Part shown: positions 40,161 to 52,471 of the stretch, piece by piece
How positions within the stretch are numbered: position 1 is the first letter of the stretch
Layout of the letters: each line of letters begins with the position of its first letter
DNA from: Puffinus mauretanicus
Taxonomy: Eukaryota > Chordata > Aves > Procellariiformes > Procellariidae
Direction: 5' to 3'
Length of the DNA: 64,000 nucleotides
Assembly: GCA_023333565.1 (NCBI GenBank)
Contig: JAJKFH010002594.1
Location: 372,001-436,000 of the forward strand
Notes under the pieces: generated by a model
Database searches by the model: none
What the model was told of the DNA's origin: nothing
Seen by the model: only the letters and a program-made list of their open reading frames with translations
Position numbers and translations under genes: made by a program

Positions 40161-40184
40161 TTGGTGAGGGATTTGGTGAGGGAT
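40161..40184. repeat. 12-bp tandem duplication
   Basis: TTGGTGAGGGAT is present twice head to tail. This is a small slippage duplication in intron 2. Confidence 0.8.
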
Positions 40185-42159
40185 TTTCCAAAGGGCTCAA
40201 GAGGGATGTATCTTGGCTCTTATTCAAGGGGGCAGTAAAACTTGCACTGACTTTGGTGGGACCAAATAAAAATCAATGTTATGCAATCCAGTTAAAATGA
40301 AGGAACCACTAGACTATATATAGCTGAAAATTTACTGAAGAGTGTCTTTGTATCTTATTCCAAAAGCTGTGAAAAACTATTTCAATGTTAAAGCAGATCT
40401 GTCTCAATTTCACTATTCCTAACCATAAAAGAGCAAATGGCATGCTTGCTATGAATTTATTTTATTATTTTTTCAATCATGTTATTAGTAAGAGTTATTT
40501 TTCTTTATTTTCTTGAAAAAAATTGCTTTTAATTTAAGAAAATTAATTCTTTTTAGAAATAGGAAAATATGGTGAAATTTTAAAATTAACATTGTAATTT
40601 TCTCCTTCAAATTCAGAATATTTATTACATCAGAAAACTGATTAAGATAAAGCAAGATAAATGTTTTAAAAAAAATAGCTTTAAAAACTGGACTCTTCTC
40701 AGCTACGTTTCTGGCATCGGATACATTCCATTGCTATTATGTGCAGCCAAGCACAAGAAAATAGGGAATTTTTTTCCTAAGATCTTGAGTTCAGCTATTG
40801 ATTATGTAATTAAATTGCCAGTTACTCAATTCTGATGTGCTATAAACAATATAGAACAACTTCAGATACTTTTGTTGAGGATAGTAGTCCAAGGAGTCAA
40901 TAACTACGGGAGTTGTCTAAAAGGGAATACTTGATTCACGTACATCAACACTGCCGACAAGGGGGGAAGAAAACCACGCAAACCTAAAGACAATTGACTA
41001 AGCCAGACGTATATTATTTGCAGGTAACTTGTAAGTTACTAATGTTTGGCAATTGGTTTTGGATTTAGAAACCACTCATTTGGTATTACCCACATGTGAA
41101 AAATATGCGCAGATTTTATTAGAGGGAGGGAGTATATATATAGAGAGGTGTCTGCCTTTTTAATCCTCAGCACTATCTTCCAATTGCCACGTGCCACCAG
41201 GGAGAGAAGTTTATTATTATACCAATGCTACTTCTACCATTTTGACTTTCACCGAGACCCTTCTGAGAACTTGGAAGGGTTAAATGCGATTCATACATAA
41301 CGCGGTGAAATAATCACTTAACAGAAGACTAATTCCCCATACGCAGAGACAGAGAGAGGTAAGCCCCGACTGGTGGTATTGTCGCTATAGAACGCCTTTG
41401 CCAGTTCCAGTGGCAAGATTTAAGCAGAAGCACACCCAATTCAAAATAAGATCAAAATACCGGATGTCATGGAAACAATATACTGCCAAAATCTGACAGG
41501 TCAAAGAAAAAAGCCTACATTCTATAAACTAGTTACATAATAAACTGTAGCCAGAGCAGCGGGTGCTCGCAGCACGTCTGATGTACACATGGAAGGGAGG
41601 GGGCTCATTGTTTTTGCAGTTACACTTCCTTTAAATATTTTTATCAGTCAAACAATATTTTGGGGTTTTTCTTTTGTTTGTTTTGTTTTTTAAAAACCCC
41701 GCAACTTCTAACTCATTGTATGAACGATGCCTTTGTTCAACACCAGCATTTTGCCCTTTTATTTTTGTATGTATATTACAGATATGATTTCTCGAAATAT
41801 AACAATTCTCTAAACCAAAGTTAAAGTCCAAGACGAGTTGAAGACAATTTGGGCGATTTGTTATTCAAAATACTGGATAGGTGGACAACCATACCCAGCA
41901 CAAAATCTCTTAGTTATTTTAGATTTTGGTACAAAAGACACAATATTGGTGTTCCTTTGCATACATTTAATGACTCAGCAGGCAAGGCGATTTCAGCATT
42001 CCCTGTATACTTCCAGTTTCTGTAAAGCGCAGTATGATATATGACTAACATACTTTGGAATTGGAAAATATTTAGACACAGAATTAGAAGAAAAAACAGT
42101 AAAGGATTTAAAATTTAAACCCGCTTATAAGCCTTTCCTGTAAATTCAAGACAATGAAG

Positions 42160-42175
42160 AAAAAAAAAAAAAAAA
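42160..42175. repeat. A16 homopolymer
   Basis: A run of 16 A residues followed by an A/C-rich stretch (CACAAAACAAACTAAAACACC). It could be an old retroposon tail; no body is recognisable upstream. Confidence 0.8.
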
Positions 42176-42358
42176 CACAAAACAAACTAAAACACCACAC
42201 TTCCCCTCACTCCTCACACCACAAAACAAAAGTCAGTGAGGACTGGGATTTGTACAAATGCCTCTGTGATAACTTCAACCATGAGGTCTTTTTCTCCACC
42301 TAAAAAGCAAGTTCCGATAAAAAAATGACTTCAGCTTCATAGTATGGATTTGTCACTG

Positions 42359-42384
42359 CACAGCTCTTAATGAGAAGAGCTGTG
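42359..42384. repeat. Perfect 10-bp inverted repeat
   Basis: CACAGCTCTT (42359-42368) pairs with AAGAGCTGTG (42375-42384) across a 6-nt spacer AATGAG. Confidence 0.8.
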
Positions 42385-42807
42385 AGAAGCCAGAGCATAC
42401 ATCTGAACAAAACAAACTCTGTTCAAGATAGGGAGTTGCAGTTTTCTGTCTGACACCCATTAAGAAGCATATTCATGAGGGAAAAAGCTGGAATTGGAAA
42501 AACTCTGACTCCATTGTATCCTTTCAAAAATTAGGTTAGCTGTGTGATGATCTTTTCATGGATCTACCCTGTGTTCTGCAAGAGCTAACTCTTGCAGATA
42601 TTTATCCCTGAAAAAAGCAGTTGTTTTACAATGTACTGGAAGACAGTTGGACTACTTTGGGGATATCCAGAAAAAAAGTGGTTTCAAGAATGAGAACTAA
42701 CTTTCTGTCACTCTTTAAAAGAGCAAAATATTTTCCAACATACACTTTTTCAGTCTACAAGAACTTTCAAAAAAAATACGTTCCCTGAAAACATGCCACA
42801 CTGACAC

Positions 42808-42829
42808 TTCTATAGAATATTCTATAGAA
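42808..42829. repeat. 22-bp perfect palindrome
   Basis: The 22 bases from 42808 to 42829 equal their own reverse complement. They are built from two TTCTATAGAA-type units around a central AATATT. The segment also reads as a tandem pair of TCTATAGAAT units, and each TCTATAGA half is itself a palindrome. Confidence 0.9.
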
Positions 42830-44657
42830 TATCTTGATGATACAGCTGTAGTTTTAGAGTATTAAACAATCTGAGTTACCACCGTGGTGGCCTTTCTTGT
42901 CAAAAGTGACTATTTGCTACACTGGAATTTGGACAAACCAGTAAATAACAGAAAAGATGTTCAGAAATTACCAAAGGGAAAATTCACAGAATGGGAATTG
43001 GTGAAAATGTTTGGGGGCTGAAATCTTGAGGACAATTAGCAAAATTGTTTCCAACTAACAAATTGAAAACAGTCAACATACTGCTCAAGCTGCTGTTGTC
43101 CCAGACAATAGGGTAAAAACGACAGCATGAAAAATGAGAAAAAAAGGAATACAAGTTCATAGTGATACCAAAACATTATGACTGGAGTCAGGTTTAGAGT
43201 GGAAAGTGCCTTGATTCTTCAAGAGAAGGCCAATAAAACGAATTAGTGTGAATGATACCTGGAGGCCAGACTACATAAGCAGAACTCTTATGAGTTATGC
43301 ACTTAATTTTCCTGTACTGCAGCAAGAGTTAGAGCGTAGTCTGTCATTTACAGGAACTGAACAGACCAGTGAGCACTGTAACCAGACAAAACAAGAGGTG
43401 TTTCTGGAAGCCCTGCCTTCCCCTGATATAAGTGCCTATATTATCATATTTAGGGCAGGAAAAGTAGTTTTAGTTAATGTAGCACAGTAAGGGATGTACT
43501 TCTCTGATGTAACTTATCCTCATTACTCTAATATTTTAGTTAACTCTGTAGAACATGTTTACAGTCTATAGCTGAAATACTTTATTCTCCTCTTATGGGA
43601 GAGAGATTTTTCTCTTCCACAATGAAAGGAAAAAATTTTGAAACAGTACAGGTGAATTATTTAATCAGAGATATTTCTATACACAATCTTAACAAGGAAT
43701 GTAATTTTCCGGGTGGGTCTTCTTATTTCTTAGTACCTTACTAAACTGTAGCTAAAATTCCTTCACTTCATTTTTTTCAAATTCTTGTAAAATAAAAGTC
43801 ATATATGTTTTTCTTTATTTTAGTATTGTCCATACATAATACATGGGGTAAGCATATCTATCTCAGACATCTCTGTGCTGTGGCTGTAATAAAAATGCAA
43901 ATTTTAACATTCCAATTATCAGACAGTGATAACTGAGGCCTTGATCTAGTGAACATTACATGTTACACCTTATGCAAATCTCCTAAGCAATCCCATTAAG
44001 AAAGCGAATCCAATATTCTGGCAAAACAATCACGGACATAACAATATGCATCCAAATTCTGCAAGATTAGCCCTTCTTATTAATTGACAAGTGCTGACTT
44101 TACAGTGGTAATCACTCACTTCTAAAAGGTCCTATATGAAATCAACTGTTTTAATTACTCTGTATTAATGGTAATACATACTAAAATCTGTCACATGATT
44201 GCTAGACTTATATGTAAGGAACTTTTATCTGGAAAATGTTCTATTCCTAGTTAAGACCTTCACTTCATGATGCAACATTTCTCACATTACTAATCCACGA
44301 GGGAAAAAAGTGACATTTGCAAAGACTTCAGTCTTTTAATGAGACAGAAACTAATTTTGTTCTAAAATGTTCATTCACTTTATTGAGAGCAACTGACAAA
44401 TACCGTAAAGAATGAATTTCTTTACGTAATAACCTTTACATAATAAGCACAGTCCAGTTGGCCACAAGTCTTTCTGGGGCTATTGTTGGATATACCACTG
44501 AGCTAGATAATTTTATCGTCCGTTGTCATAGACAATATTGACCAACTGACAGATTGTCATTTGGCTATGTTTTTAATTTTTAGCAGTGAACAGAAAAAAT
44601 GAGGCAAAAATAAATTATAAACGGATTCTAAAATACACAGTTCATAAAGATAGGACC

Positions 44658-44722
44658 TTCAGTGAAAGGTATAGTCTTTCTTTAAAGGTATATTCTTTAG
44701 AGAAAGGTACATTATTTAGCCT
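44658..44722. repeat. Degenerate tandem repeat, about 20-bp unit, three copies
   Basis: Three successive units begin AAAGGTATAGTC, AAAGGTATATTC and AAAGGTACATTA, each followed by a T-rich end. The units differ at several bases and so are old. Confidence 0.55.
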
Positions 44723-47544
44723 ATCTTCTAATAAAGGAGTGCAGAGACCCTGTAAGATGAGGTCCTAGTCAGCTTTGAGTTTCTGTGATGTTTCATGATA
44801 TTCCATTTGGGTTTGCCTACAGGTGCATATCAGAGGAAGGGAAAAAAACCACTGTGCTTTTAAGGCAATATTGTTATGGTTAATGCAATGAGGTCCAAAC
44901 ACTTAGGGAAGAGAATTATCAGCACCATCGAAAATTATAGCTAAAAAAGTAAACAGAGGTAATGAAAGGCAGCTTCATGCGAAATTCATTCCAACAGTGA
45001 TTTACTTTTACGTTACCGAACTGTCAACTAAGGGAAATACAAGAAAGCCAACTAGTAACTTTTTCTCTGCAAGATTTGTATGAACAGAAATTCTAAACAC
45101 ATGCCTCAAGCCAGCAGAAATTTAGATATTAAACAGAACATAAAGGATTGTTTTTGATTTGTTTTGCTTAAGCTACATTAAAATATAAAAGAAGACTGAC
45201 AGATAAAGGGGAAAGAATAAAAATACTTTGGAGCTATTCATTAAATATCCAGATTCCTTCCGACTAGTCTCTTAATTACACATGATGTACCTATGCCTGT
45301 GTAAGGAAAGAGACTGCCAGACTGAATATTTTCTTCAAACTTTTTAGGTTTTCTGAGTTTTTCTATAACTTTCAGAAACATGAATTTCCACGCCTGAGTC
45401 AGGGACAGCCCTCTCAGTCACATTCACCCTGCTCAGCAATATATGCACACCCGTTCACACCCCGGGGACGCCACGGGAGAAGTTTCACAAAGCACCAGTA
45501 ATAACGTCATAAAATCATCCCCCACTTCCCCACCATACGGGAGGATGGTGCTGGCTGACTGGGTTAACGTCTCGGCATTTTGATTCTTGCTGTGCACATG
45601 TTAAGAGAGAGGAAGATAAGGGAATGTGCTGACAACCCTTTCATCATTTGCTCGGCAATAGGATCTTTGGCCCTTGGCTGGGGTAGGCAGTTTCTGATCT
45701 GTGGTGAAAAAACACACTTCCTGACTTGGGCCGTTCAAGATAAATCTGTTTTCACGGACGGCCATGTGGCTAACTCTTGCTCCTAGCGCGGGTGGCATTA
45801 GCAATACTTCCCACCATGCTCCCTTCCCATCTCTTATTAGGGTCCCGAGCCCACAGGGTCACTCTGAAACTCTCCCATGAGCAAGGGAGGACTTCAATCC
45901 CTCCTTTGTCTACACAGGCCCAGTTAAGGAGCATGACAGACAGCGATGACCCTATATCGGAGACTGTTATCAGCCATGTGGGTGAAGGACCTGCTTTCAG
46001 TTTTATTCTTTTTTCCCACCTCTCTTTCTCTCGATGAATTAAAAACAGCACAAATTTTTGCTTTGAATCACCACTAAAAAAAAGGAAATTAAAATTTCAG
46101 GGACTGTAATAGAATTGAAACTTACTCTTCGGTGAGCTCCTGGGGATTGATTAAAGCCCTTTGAGGACATGGAAACGTGACTACAGACACCAACACACTT
46201 TACTGGTGGATGAACAAAAGGACAAATGCTCGCTCTGGCATTAGCTACGGTCATAGTAATTCTGTGATAACAGCAGTATGGGGCATAATGCAGAAATAGT
46301 GTAATAAGAATTGTAGATGTACTCACGGCTTTATTAAAATAAATATTTTCCACATCCTGAATAAAACTAAACGTGGCTGCATGGTAGTCAAAATTTAAAA
46401 CGGCTATTGACTCTTACGTAACTATCTATCTGTTGATGACAGAAGAAGGTAAAAACTCTTACAAGGATCTTGCAATCTCCTCAAAACGTGTAAGTGTTCA
46501 AAACCCTGGAAGTCCAGTACTGACAAGACACTTGAAAACTAGATTGGAACGCAATTATGCAAACTGGAATCTGCTTTTAAGGTCACTGAAAAAACTCCAG
46601 TTCTGCTCCTGGGTTACCATAGAGAGCACAGTCAAAACCAAGAGCTGGTACAATATTGAAACATGAGACATTTTGCTATGAGAGCAGAAAAGCTAAAAAG
46701 CAAGGGGATACTAAACTAAACACTTTTTGTGAGGTTACACACACCTGAAACAACCAATTTTTACTTTCCATACTGAACTGCTGCTTCCTTATGTCAGATA
46801 AAAATGAGGCCATTGCAACAGGACAAACACCAACACAATTTTGTAGGCACAGCAAAAGCACTGACATATTCTGAGAAGTGCGATTTCCAATGGATCTGCT
46901 CATTTCCCAGATTTTGAACCAAAATAGATTCTATAGGGCAAAGATTAAGGAAGCATTATAGAAATTAGGGCAATTTGGAAATCATCTAATGTATTTCTCA
47001 GCCCCAAGGAGAGAGGACTATAGATTTAAACCATTTCTGGCAGATACTACTATCCATTCCCAAGGACTGAGATTCCCAGTCTTCCTTGGCAATCTATTCC
47101 ACTGCTATCAATACATTTTGATGAGATGTCCTCCCCTCATTTATCTTGCTGTAATTTAAACCCATTCTTTTTGCCCTTTCAACTGCCCAGAAAGATCAGT
47201 CTGTCCCTTCCCACTGCAGATATCTCTTTAAATATTCTCCGTTCTTATGCATTCTCCCTTCTGCCTACTCTAGACCAAAAAATCTTAGTCCCTTCTGTCT
47301 GCCCTCATTAGTTATGTTTTCCAGAACTCTGTTCACTCTTTTTGTTCTCCTTTGGGCTCTCTGAAACCATCTAAATGTACATACAAAGGAAAAGTTAGGA
47401 ATGTCTGAATCTCAGATAAAAGCGGATTTAACTAATTCTGTTTAACACACCACCATTCTAACACCTCAGCTTCTACAGAGTCCTTTCACTGGAAGATAGG
47501 CAAGCTGTTTACGCAGAAGGCAAGACATACACTCGTTATAGGCA

Positions 47545-47645
47545 GGGAAACTGAGGCACAGCTAAATGACTCACTCAAGGCCATCAGGGATGTCCACCCC
47601 AGGCAGGAATGGAAACCCGTCAAGTTGCTTAATGCGCTGCTCTGT
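47545..47645 (+). mobile_element. MIR-like SINE relic
   Basis: The stretch reads GGGAAACTGAGGCACAGCTA, then AATGACTCACTCAAGGCCATCA, then GGCAGGAATGGAAACCC, then TTGCTTAATGCGCTGCTCT. This is the order of the MIR core and 3' part ('gaaactgaggcacagagag', 'acttgcccaaggtcaca', 'ggcagagctgggattcgaaccc', 'ctcttaaccactgctct'). The copy is short and old. Confidence 0.6.
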
Positions 47646-48722
47646 AACTTCGCCCCATGTTACAACACATGACCCGAAGCCAGTACACCAAAACAGTTAC
47701 AGCTGCTGAGATGTTATATTTTTATAATTTATTTTTTATTTTTATAGTTTCTTTCTGGTTTAAGTGTCAGAATCCATCCATTGATTCCTCTGAGGTATCA
47801 GACCTATATTTTGGGATTACACTCCACGGCTGCACCTGCTTGTCAGTACCTTACTGATCAATTTGTGGCTAAACATTATTTTCACAGACCATCCCGCTCC
47901 TGTTCTGTTTTCTGCCGTGTAATCCTTCTCCTAAGCTTTGTTTCTGAAAGCAGGCCAAGTCCTGAAGTTCTTCTCAAATTAAACTATAAAATTATTACTT
48001 TTGCATTTTTTCCATGTCACAGTATGACTGATATTTTTATCCTTATGAATAGCCCCTTAAATAAGCCATAAAACCTGTACCTGATGATCTTAATCCCTCG
48101 CTCGTATGTAACCTCCTCTAAGCAAAGCTTAATAAGCCCCAACAGCTTTCTAAGCTTACAGCTCACTAGCGAAGCTGGATGAATGTCTTTTTTTTTGGTA
48201 TTTCTACTCTAAGTTCAGTAAAGCTTAAGCTGCCAGGGCGATTATGGATACCATATGAATCCACAGCCAAAGTGACCAATACCTTTCAAGAACACAAAAT
48301 AAAAAATGCAGGAGCAGCAATGTTTCCCGCCGCATCTGCCTTGCTCTATTAAGAAGAGCAGATGAAAAGACTCCATTTTGCAGCATAACCTACGCGTTTA
48401 CATCAACATAAAAAGAAACATGAACCCTGAGGGTCTGCAGGCAAGTACTCCCAAATGACTGGTTGCTGTAAAGGTAAATGTCTCATTTTCATTTCAGTCG
48501 AGTATTAACATAGAGCGGACTATCTATGATCTCCTTCACTGTTGAACAGCAAACATTTGTCTATTGAACCTGGGTGTTTCCAGTGTACCTTATTTATCTA
48601 CTCATCATTCAGGCAGATAGGGAAATGTCTTTTCCATTTATTGAAAGTTTTGAAGATTTGAAATCTTTTCCAGTCAAAGCAAGAAAGAAAAAGCCCCCAG
48701 GGGCACGCACTTGAGATGTAAA

Positions 48723-48777
48723 AGACTCAGGTTCAGGTCTCTGCTCTGATTTCCATCAGAGACCTGGTTCTGAGTCT
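48723..48777. repeat. Interrupted perfect inverted repeat (55-nt hairpin)
   Basis: AGACTCAG (48723-48730) pairs with CTGAGTCT (48770-48777), and CAGGTCTCTG (48734-48743) pairs with CAGAGACCTG (48757-48766). The two stems are separated by a symmetric GTT/GTT internal loop and capped by a 13-nt loop. This gives 18 Watson-Crick pairs. An alternative inner stem CTCTGA/TCAGAG also exists in the loop region. Confidence 0.85.
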
Positions 48778-49431
48778 CCTACATGCCAAACCAGTGCCTG
48801 AAAAAGGAGCACAGACAGTAACTATAATAGAGGAGACCGAATTAGCTAGAACACTTTGGCTGCTTTTATCAGTTCAATGGCACCAACCACTTAATTGCTG
48901 AAGTAGTTAGCCACGGGCATATATGATTTTGTAGAAGTGTATCTTGGCATTTGGCATAGGCCTTTGACCCATCTACTTGTTCAGTACCAGCAGAGGCAGC
49001 AATGGTATGCTGCGATTAGCTGAAGGCACAGATGAGCTTGTAGTTGCCTTTCTCTGTCCTCACAGCATACTGGCTAGGACCTTCTGGCTCATGGGACTTA
49101 GTCTTGCTGTGTCACCTGCACTTTTGATAACTAAACTTTTATCAAGAGCAATTAGCAAAGACTAATGGTCTTTGGGTCTTAATGTTCTAGTCACCAGATA
49201 ACAGCCCACAGCAGCAGTAGATTAGAGCAGTTTATGCTGAGGATGGCAGCTGCATGGCCCAGGTTCATATATGGCTCAGGAAAACAGGGACACAAAGGCC
49301 ATCAGCCAACGGAGTCACGGGTGAGAGTCAGGTCCTACGTACATTTCTGGCTACACAATTTAATGGAAATGGAAGACACCTATTAAAGTGACATGAAGCT
49401 GGAAACCACTACTGCACAGCTACTGCACTGC

Positions 49432-49510
49432 TTTTTCTCTAAATAAAAAGTGCAGGTTTTAAAAAAACAAAACAAAACAAGAAACACTGCACTTTTTATT
49501 TAGAGAAAAA
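49432..49510. repeat. 24-bp perfect inverted repeat with 31-nt A-rich loop
   Basis: The left arm (49432-49455) and right arm (49487-49510) are exact reverse complements over 24 bp. After one mismatched pair (49431/49511) a further ACTG/CAGT pairing extends the stem. The spacer 49456-49486 is A-rich with CAAAA units. Total length is about 79 nt. It could be a palindromic MITE-like relic or a transcribed hairpin in intron 2. Confidence 0.9.
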
Positions 49511-50340
49511 ACAGTATCAAAGAAGCTAGAAACACTTTCTATATATAAACCATCCTTCTTCCAATGGCAAGTCTGTAACAGCAAAATTACCCATCTGATA
49601 TGGAATTAGCTGAGCACTACAAGCTGCTCCAAAATTTTCATATGCTCCAGAATAAACTCCAGAGTTTTTTTTCCAGTGAAGCAGCTGGAGCTCCTAAAAT
49701 ATTTTGCGCTCTACTGGTTAGGAAAAGACATTTAGTAAATGAAATCTCTCATTCATATGTTTAAAGAAAACAGTCAGAATGTGTTACATTACTCTGTACT
49801 CAAGTGTCACTACAGACCAAGATGATGTTAAGTTTAAACTGATTGTTCTTTACAATATATGATTATCTTACATACATACAGCTGAAGAATGTTTCTATTA
49901 TTTGAATCATAAAAGCATTTAAAAATAATAAGCACACTACAGTTATTTTACAGCTTTGAACTAGAGTGAAGGGTTACTGAATACATAATCTACAGGCACA
50001 AGCAGTACTGTGGAAAATGGAAGAACTATGTGATTACTTGCAGTATTCCAACAACCAGAAGAAATTCAAAAAAGAGGTAGGTATTAACACAGTAAAAGCA
50101 AAGAAAAGGCAAAATGAAAGAATTCAAAGAACGAAGTCAAACAAACAAAAAAAAACCAATTAATAACAGCAAAATGATAAAAAACAACAAAAAGAAAATT
50201 TGGCAGTAGCAGAAAATACGACCCAAACATCAAAATGTTGTCTTGTATATAATTCAGTCATACATAAGCGTAATCCTTAGTCATCAAAACTTTGTCTCCT
50301 AGACCATTTATTTAAGCGAGAAGATAATTTGCTGACTTAC

Positions 50341-50441
50341 CTGCTTGCTGCATGCATATAATATACGTGGTAAACAAGCAGAGACAGTGTTGCAGCTTCC
50401 ATTTCCAGTGATAGCACCACATTTCCCTTACATGAGACATC
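50341..50441 (-). CDS. ADGRG6: ADGRG6 exon 2: N-terminus and signal peptide
   Basis: This 101-bp exon lies between the acceptor CTTTTTTTTCTGCAG and the donor GTAAGT. It supplies the G of the split start codon, 33 codons and the first base of codon 35. Residues 9-16 read WCYHWKWK, against human WSCHWKWK. Residues 17-35 form the hydrophobic core (LQHCLCLFTTYIICMQQAA), and cleavage is likely near Ala35. The role is to send the receptor's N-terminus into the secretory pathway. The core is less uniformly hydrophobic than the human one, with a His and three Cys. The phase (ends +1) fits the CUB exon, which begins with two bases of a codon (G|CT, Ala35). A GTAAGG only 10 nt into the exon could act as a cryptic donor. 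Confidence 0.92.
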
Positions 50442-52401
50442 CTGCAGAAAAAAAAGCAAGCAAGAATTCAGGGAGCTTTACAATAAGCCAAGAAAATGAG
50501 AAAATACTGGTTTTAGTCAAACTCGTAACTAGCAGTAAGTAAAGTCGCACTTGAAAACTATGGATGGTCCTAGTGTTGCTTAAACAGAGGCAGAAGTCTC
50601 TACACTTGCTAAGAAGGGTCAGAAATGATGTTGCCTGGTCCTTAGCAGACAACAAAGCGGAAGACTCGTCAGCGCTGGGCTTCTACGCAGAGAGGTGTGG
50701 GTGGCAGTAAAAGAAACAAGCAGCCCATATGGTGGCAGTCTGAAAGAGTTAAGGTATAGTGTTTTTTTGGAGACTGCAAAGTTTTACTTTACTTATTTAC
50801 ATAATTTACATATACAAATACATTTATGCTGTTTAATACATACATATTTGTTACTAACTATATAAAGATGGTATGTGAGAATTTGCCTCTGCCCTTAACC
50901 AGCCTTTCCATATTTTTCAGTGCTAATATTTTGATAGCTACAATATTTTCTGTTGACAACTTTAATGAAAATCCTGAAACTTTCATTGCCAAAATCTAGG
51001 GGCTCGTCTGTGTTGCCAGTGAAGTCAGGGACATCTTTATTATTTAATAAAACAAATGCAATTATATAAAAATCTTTATCAATTATAGCTTGAAGTTGAA
51101 GTTTCCTTTGCCTTGAAGCAGACAGAACATTTAATGGCTAAACCAAAATGTTTCCTCCATAGTGGGCAGAAGAGGAAGCAAGGAAGACTCTTAATAAATT
51201 TGGTCAGACTTTTAACCATGTATCCCAAATGAATGCTGCTCCATTACATTCCTGTCTCATTTTATTCAACAAGTTAGCAACAAGCAAAAGCAAGCCACAA
51301 GTAATGAAACACAACACGCCTTATTTTGACCAGCTCCTTCCCCTCCTATTTGGCAATGATAACTCGCTTTTGTTCAGTAAGATATTATCTACTTATACTG
51401 GGAGAAAAATCTCTAACGGAATCCCCAAAATATTTCACAAGTCTATTCCCAGCAACGGTATGTGAAGAAGAACTACAAATGAATAGTCATGAAGAAACGC
51501 CAATGAATGCAAATGTCTTCCAGGCTAGTGCATATTAAATACAGAAAAAAAGAAAGGTATTTGGAATGGCCACCAGTATGATTTATCGGGATGGAAATGT
51601 GAAAGAGGTAAGTGAAAGAAAGTACAGAGTCCGTACTCAGTGGCAAGAAAAATTAGTTTTCTTAAACTTGGGAAAATAGTCTTCCTTCTGCCCCACAGAC
51701 ATTGCTGTGAACCTGCCAGTGAAACCTGGGGGCAAATGTAAATCCTTTCCCAGTATCAGCTTCTGTTTCTTCCCAAAATGGACTTCTGTCATGTAGTCAA
51801 GCCAAACTTAATGCAGCAAGATAAACCATTGTAAAGGAACAACTAATGTTTCAGTTTTAAAAGCAGTAGTTCATCAAACCACTCCTGTGGGCTAGATGCC
51901 AACGGGCCCAGGTAAATGGCACTTCAACAGACTGCTGCAATCAGTTAAATCTCCCTTCAGTGCAATGTTACATAGCACAAGTATCTGATTACAAAAGAAG
52001 TCCAGTTCTTTAGGGGTAGTTGTATCAAATTAGGAATTTGAAGCTGATTTATTTTTCTGAGATATTGTAAAGTCAAACTTAACAAGTGTTGAAGACAAGC
52101 ACAGAAAACACTGGGCTCTGAAATACAAGAATCTCTTTGATGAAGCCAGACACACAAAATAACCAGATTATCAAACAATAGAATTATTGTCCTTCAACTT
52201 AATGACCCAAAGATCCCTATTGAAATCTCAGACAACAGAACGCTGAGGTTTGGGAACAGTTACTGGTTCAACGTATATAATTCATAAATCCACAACGCCC
52301 TTAATACTCATTTAGAAAATTGACTTTGAACAGAAGTCCTTTTAAGACATGAGAAGAGTTATATGCACATACAAACACACATAGCATGCATATATACTCA
52401 C

Positions 52402-52471
52402 AGAGTGGTGAAATGGAAATGCTGAGGATAACAGTATGACATACCAGAGATGCAGAAGAATATTGCTGTTT
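52402..52471 (-). other. Exon-like segment in intron 1 (unproven cassette exon)
   Basis: These 70 bases lie between a good acceptor (pyrimidine tract CTCTTTCTTCTGTAG) and the consensus donor GTGAGTAT on the ADGRG6 strand. The segment contains an ATG, and from it the frame runs to the end (13 codons plus CT). It would continue in frame into exon 2 (CT|G-ATG-TCT). No homology supports it, so it may be a chance arrangement. Confidence 0.3.

Larger units (their letters stand above)
12658..50340 (-). other. ADGRG6: ADGRG6 intron 2 (37.7 kb)
   Basis: This long intron separates the signal-peptide exon from the CUB exon, with a GTAAGT donor at 50340 and an acceptor TTTTTATTGCCAG ending at 12658. It carries most of the window's repeats: MIR-like relics near 16.2, 17.9 and 47.5 kb, an ancient CR1 at 33985-35130, hairpins at 25293, 42359, 42808, 48723 and 49432, and simple A/T runs. 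No other gene is supportable on either strand. Long first or second introns of developmental receptors often hold enhancers, but none can be named from sequence. Confidence 0.9.
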
